DNA of 64,000 bases from an uncultured Blautia sp. (GTDB taxonomy: Bacteria; Bacillota; Clostridia; Lachnospirales; Lachnospiraceae). Under the pieces are notes generated by a model. That model saw nothing but the letters and a program-made list of their open reading frames with translations. It ran no database searches and had not been told where the DNA came from. The translations under genes were made by a program, and so were the position numbers. Location: contig CALBGI010000055.1 of assembly GCA_937893675.1 (NCBI GenBank), positions 15,120-79,119 of the forward strand. Direction: 5' to 3'. Positions 57,838-64,000 of the stretch are shown piece by piece. How positions within the stretch are numbered: position 1 is the first letter of the stretch; each line of letters begins with the position of its first letter.

Positions 57838-59059
57838 GAAGGCTGTGCTGGGGTCACTGCTGTTTGGCATCGGCCTGTTTGTGTTTATCACTATGATGCT
57901 CTATGCTTATTGTGATACCAGGACCGTCTGGGCCAGAGGAATTCCCATAAACATTTGCCTGGGGGCAGGCATCTGCTGTATCATGCCGGAAATCCTGGAG
58001 AGGGTTTATCGGAGCTGGCGGCCGCAAAACGAAGGGTTTTATGAGGAATGGAAAGCAAAATGGGTGAAGCAGCAGAAAATACTTCTGGCTGTATTTGCGG
58101 CACTTCTGCTTTTGTGTTTTTGGAACTGGTCTTATCAGAAGTACCAGTTCAATTACGGCTGGGGCTGGAATTTTGCCAGAGGCTATCTGGCTTTCGCCAC
58201 GCTTTTTGTGCAGGGGATCCTGATGGAAGTGATCGTCATACGGTTTATGCTGGGGCGGCTGAATCTGCTTATGGGACGTATGGCTCAGATCAATCAGGAC
58301 AATCTGAAGAATGCGCTGGAGATTGAGAAGCGGAGTCTTGAAAAAGTTTCAAGAAGCGATCAGCTCCGGGTGGATCTGATCACCAATGTGTCGCACGACT
58401 TAAAAACGCCGCTCACCTCCATGGTAGGCTACATTGAGCTTCTCAAAAAAGAGGAGTTAAATGATACCTCCAGAGATTATGTGGAAGTGATTTCCGAGCG
58501 GGCAACCAAGCTCAAGGAAATGATCGAGAGTCTGTTTTCCCTGGCGAAGGCCAGCAGCGGCAATGTGGAGTTTCATATGGAAACCATTGAGCTGAAGCGG
58601 CTGATGGAGCAGATTTTTGCGGACATGCAGGACAGAATACAGGAATGTGACCTTGAATTTGTGACAATGTACACAGAAGAAGATACCCACATGGTGAGCG
58701 ACAATGCCTACATGTACCGTATCTGTCAGAATCTTATGGAAAATGCGCTGAAATACAGCGCCAGGGGCACCCGCGTTTTTGTGAGCACTGCCGTGAACGA
58801 TGACGGGCGTCTGCGGCTTGAGATTACCAATACGGCCGGCTACCGCATGGATTTTTCCAAGGAGGATATCGTGGAGCGGTTTGCCAGGGCAGACAAGGCC
58901 AGAGCCAGCGACGGCAACGGCCTGGGGCTGGCGATCGTCAGCAGCTACACCAAGGCGCTGGGCGGAGACTTTGACATTCTGCTGGACTGCGACCAGTTTA
59001 AAGCGCGCCTTCTGTTTCCCAGAGGGAATCCGGAAAATCAGCCGTCCGGAAAAAATTAA
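57767..59059 (+). CDS. Sensor histidine kinase (VanS-like)
   Basis: A 430-residue kinase with two to four membrane segments in the first ~175 residues (AVLGSLLFGIGLFVFITMML, ILLAVFAALLLLCFWNW). It has H210 in LITNVSHDLKTPLTSMVGY, an N-box QNLMENALKYS, and a G-box GNGLGLAIVSSYTKALGG; the extracytoplasmic part is short, as in envelope-sensing kinases. The start is TTG at 57767 behind GGTGTGGGGAA; a GTG at 57791 is the alternative. Translational coupling with the regulator is clear from the overlap. Confidence 0.92.
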   Translation: MDTKWKNTVKEKAGILWGILKTHKKAVLGSLLFGIGLFVFITMMLYAYCDTRTVWARGIPINICLGAGICCIMPEILERVYRSWRPQNEGFYEEWKAKWVKQQKILLAVFAALLLLCFWNWSYQKYQFNYGWGWNFARGYLAFATLFVQGILMEVIVIRFMLGRLNLLMGRMAQINQDNLKNALEIEKRSLEKVSRSDQLRVDLITNVSHDLKTPLTSMVGYIELLKKEELNDTSRDYVEVISERATKLKEMIESLFSLAKASSGNVEFHMETIELKRLMEQIFADMQDRIQECDLEFVTMYTEEDTHMVSDNAYMYRICQNLMENALKYSARGTRVFVSTAVNDDGRLRLEITNTAGYRMDFSKEDIVERFARADKARASDGNGLGLAIVSSYTKALGGDFDILLDCDQFKARLLFPRGNPENQPSGKN

Positions 59060-59120
59060 GAATTTTCTAAGATAATTTAAGATTTGTTTTTTGGTTATTT
59101 TAAGAAGCGTTCTTTACCAT
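59056..59120 (+). promoter_or_regulatory. TTAAGA repeat array upstream of the YfhO gene
   Basis: TTAAGA-like hexamers start at 59056, 59067 (CTAAGA), 59077 and 59100, spaced 11, 10 and 23 nt. Candidate -10 boxes are TACCAT (59115-59120) or CATACT (59118-59123). The same hexamer at 11-nt period precedes the VanR-like gene, so both promoters should answer to that regulator. Confidence 0.65.
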
Positions 59121-59155
59121 ACTAGTTGTAGAACAAAAAGAGGGAGAGAACGCTT

Positions 59156-61675
59156 ATGAAAAATAAAAAAAGGCAATTTTGGACACACTTTGTGCTTTTG
59201 TTTCTTTTTACAGCTCTTTTACTGCTGCTGCCCATGGGGCCGGGACGCTTTTGGGGCACAGACGGAGACTGGTACAGTCAGCACACAGCAGCTGCGGACA
59301 GTCTGCGCCGAACCATGCTGGAGCAGAAAACGCTTCTGCCTCAGTACATTTCTCTGGGCGGCGGCAGCAGTATCTATGATTTTTCCTATTATGGCCTGCT
59401 TCGGCCGGACGTAGTGTTTTCCTGTCTGATTCCACAGGTGGATATGAAATACATTGTGGCAGGGTATCTGTTCCTTTGCATGACTGCCAGTGTGTGGCTC
59501 TGCTACTGCTGGCTGAAACGGTGTGGGCTGACGCCTCGTTTTTCCTTCTGGGGAGCACTGCTGTTTCTGACATCCGCGGCCTTTTATCAGGCGCACCACC
59601 AGATCATGTTTGTGAATTACATGCCATTTCTGCTTCTGGCGCTTCTGGGCGTGGAGCGGGTTCTGGAAACGAGGAAATGGGGAATGCTTTGCGTTTCTTT
59701 GTTTTTTATCTATCTGCACAGCTTTTATTATTCGGCTGCCTGCCTGTTTGTGGTGGGAGTCTATGCGCTGCACCGGATGTATGCAAAAAAAGAGTTTGTT
59801 TTTGGGCGGCTGTTTCTGGCGGTGTTTTTGTCTGTGGGGATGGCAATGGTGCTTTTGCTGCCCACAGGACTTGACATTCTTTCCACATCAAAGGACGGAG
59901 GGAGCTTTGCGGCGGAGCGTGTTTCTGCCGTCAGCATGGATCTGGAAGGTCTTTTGTATTCTCCTTACGGCTGCGGAATGACGCTTCTGGTGTTGTACTG
60001 CCTGCTGCTGTCCCTGAAAAGAAAGGGAAGCCGTTTTCTGTCAGCGGTACTTCTGGCAGTGCTTTGCTGTCCTGTCATCTGGCTGGTGCTCAATGGCTTT
60101 CTCTATGCCCGCGCCAAGATCCTGATTCCCTGTGTGCCGCTTTTGGTGCTGGTCGCTTCGGAAACGCCGGAGGCAGTCGCTTTGGGGAGACAAAGGCTAA
60201 AATTGTGGCCGGTGCTTGTTTGTCTGGTGCCTGTGTTCAGAGGAGAGCTGAAGGTTCTGGCGGCGCTGGATGCGGTGTGCCTTGGCCTGTGGGTGACAAC
60301 CGGGATTTTTCGCGGAGGAAGCTGTCGAAAAAGGGCGTGGTATTTGGCGGCACTTTTCGTACCGCTTCTGGTCAGCTTTGGAGTTCATGCGGGCGCTCCT
60401 TATCTGGAGCGCGGGGACTGTCGGCAGGAGCCGGTTGACAGGGAGCAGGTGGCGGCGTTTGCTGGAAACAAAAATTATCGCTTTGAGAATATTGCCAACA
60501 ATTTTGTGACGAGCAACTGCCTGCCGGCAGGAGACGTGAACCGGGCATCTATGTATTCTTCTGTGACAAATGACCGGTACGGAGAATTTTTTTACAATAC
60601 CATGGGAAATGCGGTTTCTTCAAACAACCGGGTGGCATTGGTCCCGGGACAAAATCCCTGTTTCAATTACTTTATGGGGATCCGTTATCTGCTTATGCGG
60701 GCAGATCAGAAGGTGCCGGGCTATGAACCTGTATATGAGCAGGGGGATTATGTGCTGACGGAAAACAAAAATGTGCTTCCGCTGTGCTATGGAACAACAG
60801 AGCTGCTGGGGAAGGCGCGCTTTGAGGAGCTGACCTTTCCGGAGAGCATGGCGGCGCTGGGAAGCTATGCCGTGGTGGAGGAAGAGGCTTTTCGGGAGGG
60901 CAGGGGCGCCGGGGAAACGAAGACGGTGGATATTTTTTCAAAACAGGAACCGGAAGAATTTTTTGAGCCGTCAGCTGCGTATACCCTGCTGAAAGAAGGC
61001 AAGGCCCGGGGCGAGATTTGTCTGCCGCTGACAGAAACGCTGACAGATCAGCTTCTGGTGATTCGTTTTCAGGTGGACAGCCTGCAGGGAAACGCAGTGG
61101 AAATTACCATAAACGGAGTGAAGAACAAGCTTTCCGCTGACAGTGCCCCCTATCCCAACGAAAACCACGGGTTTACCTATGTATGGAATACCGGGGAGAG
61201 CCTTCAGGAGCTGAAGGTACGGGTAAAAGGAAGGTATCGGCTTGAGGATATGGAAATATACACAGCTGACGCCGCTGATTTCGGACACAGAGATGTGACG
61301 ATGCCTCAAAAGGCGCTGCTTCCGGAGGAAAATGCCAATGTTTATGCCGGAAATATAGAAATGGAAGCGGATGGATACTTTGTTACCTCTTTTCCCTACA
61401 GGGAAGGGTATGAGATTCTGGTGGATGGAAAGGAGGCGGAACCCCGGCTGGTGAACACGGCTTTTGTGGGGTTCCCGCTGGAGAAGGGGACGCACAGCAT
61501 TGCCATTTCCTATGAAGCGCCCGGGTATCGGGCGGGACTGCTCATAAGCTTCGGTTCCTGGACGATCCTGACGGGAGCCTGGGCGTTTGCGGCGATTGGA
61601 AGATATGCACAGAGAAGGCGCTTGCAGGCATGGAAAAACAACGAAACAGAAGTTGTGGTTTTGGAATATCTGTAG
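59156..61675 (+). CDS. YfhO family membrane protein
   Basis: An 839-residue protein with about eleven membrane segments in the first ~400 residues and one near the C-terminus (~805-825). A ~400-residue outer part contains beta-rich stretches (GYEILVDGKEAEPRLVN, FPLEKGTHSIAISYEAPGYR), as in YfhO proteins, which resemble GT-C glycosyltransferases and are linked to glycosylation of lipoteichoic acid. An early acidic motif GTDGDWYSQH after TM1 fits a GT-C catalytic loop. It stands behind TTAAGA repeats, so it is probably the output gene of the VanR/VanS-like system. A GAGGGAGAG site precedes the ATG. Confidence 0.9.
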   Translation: MKNKKRQFWTHFVLLFLFTALLLLLPMGPGRFWGTDGDWYSQHTAAADSLRRTMLEQKTLLPQYISLGGGSSIYDFSYYGLLRPDVVFSCLIPQVDMKYIVAGYLFLCMTASVWLCYCWLKRCGLTPRFSFWGALLFLTSAAFYQAHHQIMFVNYMPFLLLALLGVERVLETRKWGMLCVSLFFIYLHSFYYSAACLFVVGVYALHRMYAKKEFVFGRLFLAVFLSVGMAMVLLLPTGLDILSTSKDGGSFAAERVSAVSMDLEGLLYSPYGCGMTLLVLYCLLLSLKRKGSRFLSAVLLAVLCCPVIWLVLNGFLYARAKILIPCVPLLVLVASETPEAVALGRQRLKLWPVLVCLVPVFRGELKVLAALDAVCLGLWVTTGIFRGGSCRKRAWYLAALFVPLLVSFGVHAGAPYLERGDCRQEPVDREQVAAFAGNKNYRFENIANNFVTSNCLPAGDVNRASMYSSVTNDRYGEFFYNTMGNAVSSNNRVALVPGQNPCFNYFMGIRYLLMRADQKVPGYEPVYEQGDYVLTENKNVLPLCYGTTELLGKARFEELTFPESMAALGSYAVVEEEAFREGRGAGETKTVDIFSKQEPEEFFEPSAAYTLLKEGKARGEICLPLTETLTDQLLVIRFQVDSLQGNAVEITINGVKNKLSADSAPYPNENHGFTYVWNTGESLQELKVRVKGRYRLEDMEIYTADAADFGHRDVTMPQKALLPEENANVYAGNIEMEADGYFVTSFPYREGYEILVDGKEAEPRLVNTAFVGFPLEKGTHSIAISYEAPGYRAGLLISFGSWTILTGAWAFAAIGRYAQRRRLQAWKNNETEVVVLEYL

Positions 61676-61681
61676 TATAAT
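61653..61681 (+). promoter_or_regulatory. Promoter of hisC
   Basis: TTGTGG, a 17-nt spacer, TATAAT, placed across the end of the YfhO gene and 53 nt before the hisC start. Confidence 0.65.
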
Positions 61682-61734
61682 CGGCCTGAGTCACATAAAA
61701 TTCTGGGAGACGTGAAAGGAAAGGAAGAAGAGCC

Positions 61735-62796
61735 ATGAGAAGCTGGAAAGCAAATATTCGCAGAGTTGTGCCCTACACGCCGGGGGAGCAGCCTGCACAG
61801 ACCGATATGATCAAGCTGAATACCAACGAAAACCCGTATCCGCCGGCGCCGGGAGTCAAGGAAGCGCTTGCATCCATTGCGGCAGACGGACTGCGCCGGT
61901 ATCCTGACCCTGCCTGCAGGGAGCTGGTACAGGCGATCGCACAGTTTTACGGGCTTTCGCCGGAGCAGGTTTTTGTGGGCGTCGGCTCGGATGACGTGCT
62001 TGCCATGTGCTTTCTCACATTTTTTAATTCGGATAAACCCATTCTTTTTCCGGATATCACCTACTCCTTTTATGACGTGTGGGCGGAGCTTTTCCGGATC
62101 CCCTACAGGCAGCCGGCTCTTGACGGGAACTTTCATATCCGCAGGGAAGACTATTTCTGTGAGAACGGCGGCATCATTTTCCCGAATCCCAATGCGCCTA
62201 CGGGAGTGGAGCTTCCACAGGCGGAGATTGAGGAGATCCTGAAGCACAATCCGGACGTGATCGTGATCGTGGATGAGGCTTATGTGGATTTTGGCGCACA
62301 ATCGGTATTGCCACTTGTGGAAAAGTATGATAATCTGCTTGTGGTACAGACATTTTCAAAGTCACGTTCTCTGGCCGGGATGCGCATTGGCTTTGCCTGC
62401 GGCAATCCTGCGCTGATCTGTTATCTCAATGATGTAAAGTATTCCTTCAATTCCTATACCATGGACTGCACAGCCCTTGCTGCAGGTATTGCAGCGGTGA
62501 AAGACCGGGCATACTTTGAAAAAACCTGCCGCAGGATCGTGGAAACACGGGAGTGGACCAAAAAAGAGCTTCGCGGTCTGGGATTTTCCTTTGAAGATTC
62601 CATGGGCAATTTTATTTTTGCCGCCCACGAAAGCTGTCCGGCACAGGAAATTTTTGAGATGCTTCGCAGGAAGCGGATATATGTGAGATATTTTCAGAAA
62701 GAGCGGATCAGCAATTATCTTCGCATCACCATTGGCACACAGCAGGAAATGGAGACTTTGACAGAGGTTTTGAGAGATTATTTAAACAGGAGGTAA
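61735..62796 (+). CDS. hisC: Histidinol-phosphate aminotransferase family protein
   Basis: A 353-residue fold I PLP aminotransferase. Marks are IKLNTNENPYPPAPGVKEAL at the substrate loop, the cofactor motif FPNPNAPTGV, VDEAYVDFG, and the Schiff-base Lys in QTFSKSRSLAGMRIG, followed by RITIGT for phosphate binding. It converts imidazole-acetol phosphate to histidinol phosphate. It is not in a his operon here, so it could also serve aromatic or other amino acids. A GGAAAGGAAGAAG site precedes the ATG. Confidence 0.92.
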   Translation: MRSWKANIRRVVPYTPGEQPAQTDMIKLNTNENPYPPAPGVKEALASIAADGLRRYPDPACRELVQAIAQFYGLSPEQVFVGVGSDDVLAMCFLTFFNSDKPILFPDITYSFYDVWAELFRIPYRQPALDGNFHIRREDYFCENGGIIFPNPNAPTGVELPQAEIEEILKHNPDVIVIVDEAYVDFGAQSVLPLVEKYDNLLVVQTFSKSRSLAGMRIGFACGNPALICYLNDVKYSFNSYTMDCTALAAGIAAVKDRAYFEKTCRRIVETREWTKKELRGLGFSFEDSMGNFIFAAHESCPAQEIFEMLRRKRIYVRYFQKERISNYLRITIGTQQEMETLTEVLRDYLNRR

Positions 62797-62797
62797 T

Positions 62798-63298
62798 ATG
62801 GAAGTATTAGTACAGTGGTTTTCGGAGAACCTGGGCCAGTTTATTTCACCGGAGGGAGTTATTTTTATCATATCCATGATTCCCATTCTGGAGCTTCGCG
62901 GAGGGCTTCTTGCAGCTGCGCTTCTGAAGGTTCCGGAGATGACGGCAATCCCGCTCTGCATTATCGGAAATATTATTCCCATTCCGTTTATTCTGCTGTT
63001 CATCCGTCAGATCTTTAAATGGATGAAGAATTTCAAGGTGTTCCGGGGGCTGGTGGAAAAGCTGGAAAACCGTGCCATGGGAAAGAGCGACAAAATCAAA
63101 CGTTATGAGTTCTGGGGGCTTATGCTGTTTGTGGGCATTCCGCTTCCGGGAACCGGAGCGTGGACCGGAGCGCTGATCGCCTCTCTTCTGAACGTGGATA
63201 TCAAAAAATCTTCCCTGGCAATTCTGGGCGGAATCATTATGGCGACTGTGATCATGTATATTGTTTCTTATGGTATCGTAGGAAATGTGGTAAGCTGA
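62798..63298 (+). CDS. COG2426 small multidrug export-like membrane protein
   Basis: A 166-residue protein with about five hydrophobic segments, a GGLLAAALLKVPEM stretch after IPILELRGG, the GIPLPGTGAWTGALIAS motif and IVSYGIVGNVV at the end, all typical of the PF06695 family. Despite the name, no substrate is established. The ATG lies 1 nt after the hisC stop (AGGAGGTAATATG), so they form one operon. Confidence 0.88.
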   Translation: MEVLVQWFSENLGQFISPEGVIFIISMIPILELRGGLLAAALLKVPEMTAIPLCIIGNIIPIPFILLFIRQIFKWMKNFKVFRGLVEKLENRAMGKSDKIKRYEFWGLMLFVGIPLPGTGAWTGALIASLLNVDIKKSSLAILGGIIMATVIMYIVSYGIVGNVVS

Positions 63299-63317
63299 TA
63301 AATGAGAAGCGTACAAG

Positions 63318-63360
63318 CTGCTGCTTTGCGGTTGAAAAGCCGGGAAGCGGCAGTTTTTTT
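63318..63360 (+). terminator. Terminator after the COG2426 gene
   Basis: CTGCTGCTT/AAGCGGCAG (9 bp with one G-U pair) encloses CGG/CCG and is followed by TTTTTTT. Confidence 0.8.
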
Positions 63361-63377
63361 CTATTTTTAAGAAAAAC

Positions 63378-63424
63378 GTGAGGGGGACCATCTCAAAGTT
63401 GCGAAGCCCGAAGGTCCCCCTCAC
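63378..63424. repeat. Long perfect inverted repeat, possible extragenic palindrome
   Basis: GTGAGGGGGACC (63378-63389) and GGTCCCCCTCAC (63413-63424) are perfect complements with a 23-nt loop. It is GC-rich in an otherwise AT-rich gap and has no T tract, so it looks like a repetitive extragenic palindrome rather than a terminator. The 63299-63652 gap otherwise holds a terminator and the next promoter. Confidence 0.5.
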
Positions 63425-63497
63425 ACTCCCCCTCCTTGGGCGCCGCTTAAAAACAAAAGAGCTTTGAAGATTTAGATCAACGGTACATAAAAGTTTA

Positions 63498-63526
63498 TTG
63501 TGGTGCTGATATGCGAATGGTATAAT
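63498..63526 (+). promoter_or_regulatory. Promoter of the 73-residue gene
   Basis: TTGTGG, a 17-nt spacer, TATAAT, with a leader of ~120 nt before the ATG at 63653. Confidence 0.65.
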
Positions 63527-63652
63527 GTGGATATGAAGAAAGCGACAAATTGGAAGTTATAAGTGGATTTTTGCGAAGCCGTATGATACTATTATTTTAT
63601 AATGATTTGAAAATTCGTGGATTACTTAACAAATTAGAAGGAGGTATTTTAT

Positions 63653-63874
63653 ATGTTTAAAAAAGCTTTTTGGGTTCCTTATGAGGATAGTGCCAATTAC
63701 CCAACTCTTGCAAAAACTATGGAAGCAATTTCAAAGTATTGTGAAGAAAATGGTGAGTCTTATACATTTATTAACGATGACGAAGTGGAGATAAATGGAA
63801 AAAGATATGAAATATATAGGGGCTACGAAAATGGTAGTAGGGGAAATTACGGCATAAAATGTAAAGAAAAATAA
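63653..63874 (+). CDS. Small protein of unknown function
   Basis: 73 residues with aromatic-rich start MFKKAFWVPYEDSANYPTLA, a helix, then a short beta hairpin DDEVEINGKRYEIYRGYE and a Gly/Lys-rich end. No signal peptide or membrane segment is evident. An AGAAGGAGG ribosome site and its own near-consensus promoter support expression. It is AT-rich compared with the genes before it. I recognise no family. Confidence 0.6.
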   Translation: MFKKAFWVPYEDSANYPTLAKTMEAISKYCEENGESYTFINDDEVEINGKRYEIYRGYENGSRGNYGIKCKEK

Positions 63875-63960
63875 ATCCAGTTTGTTATTCTACACACATC
63901 GGGTCAACTTGTCCCGAACTTTCACAACTAAATACCCGCCGCTTACACAGCGGCACACCG

Positions 63961-63996
63961 AGCAGGAAATCTGAAAAAGGTCTCCTGCTTTTTTTC
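63961..63996. terminator. Terminator at the window edge
   Basis: AGCAGGA/TCCTGCT (7 bp, 15-nt loop) followed by a run of T. Just upstream, GCCGCT-N5-AGCGGC (63938-63954) makes another hairpin. It may end the small gene or a gene beyond the window. Confidence 0.6.
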
Positions 63997-64000
63997 TGCC

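Noticed and set aside
1..64000. CRISPR array, tRNA or rRNA genes, insertion sequences
   Set aside because: I looked for regularly spaced repeats, cloverleaf-like blocks with CCA ends and transposase-like proteins and saw none. The three repeats at 19315-19379 are too short and irregular for CRISPR.

Overview
The window looks like a chromosomal segment of a gut-type Firmicute, most likely a member of the Lachnospiraceae. The evidence is strong Gram-positive ribosome binding sites, sigma-A promoters, and gene sets typical of that family: YesM/YesN two-component systems beside ABC sugar importers, a Csp-like subtilase, a DUF2871 protein, and a metV/metF group with an RnfC-type subunit. The last hints at an acetogen or relative such as Blautia. 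This assignment is an inference from protein content; there is no rRNA, tRNA or CRISPR array in the window.

Layout. 0-2.7 kb: end of a NUDIX hydrolase, an AraC regulator (minus strand) and a MATE exporter. 2.7-12.9 kb: a relatively AT-rich uptake locus with two LacI regulators, two M24 'pita-bread' proteins that lack the usual metal aspartates, a CUT2-type ABC importer, a phosphotriesterase-family hydrolase and a homologue of the Anabaena sensory rhodopsin transducer. Two different palindromic operator types sit in front of its genes, so the locus looks like a two-input regulon for an unknown substrate. 13.0-14.8 kb: a Csp-like subtilase. 14.9-16.0 kb: decayed genes (a UroD-like protein and an AraC regulator).

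16.1-29.6 kb is a glycan-use locus: sensor kinase, AraC-type response regulator, CUT1 binding protein, two permeases, a UroD-like protein, a GH78 family protein and a GH38 alpha-mannosidase. Three direct repeats lie just upstream of the binding-protein promoter. 29.6-30.7 kb: a TetR regulator with a DUF2871 membrane protein. 31.0-37.8 kb: a compact polyamine operon (arginine decarboxylase, spermidine synthase, carboxy(nor)spermidine dehydrogenase and decarboxylase, agmatine deiminase, N-carbamoylputrescine amidase). It is preceded by a perfect consensus promoter, a ~190-nt leader and an intrinsic terminator, which suggests attenuation.

37.8-45.7 kb is a second AT-rich accessory block: a truncated HEPN protein, a DUF4258/YgiT-type toxin-antitoxin pair, and a LytTR/GHKL two-component system. 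The kinase reading frame appears broken at a run of seven G. Next comes an ABC exporter with two paralogous secreted proteins of unknown function, one at each end of the gene set. This block and the 2.7-12.9 kb locus are the best candidates for undescribed systems.

45.8-64 kb returns to GC-richer, housekeeping-like genes: a TIGR01440 protein, a fused MetV-RnfC protein with MetV and MetF (methylene-tetrahydrofolate reductase), a DUF5107 protein, NSS and AGCS sodium symporters, a DUF362 ferredoxin protein, an orphan AbiEi-type protein, and a VanR/VanS-like system with TTAAGA repeats in front of both itself and a YfhO membrane protein. HisC, a small COG2426 membrane protein and a 73-residue orphan protein follow.
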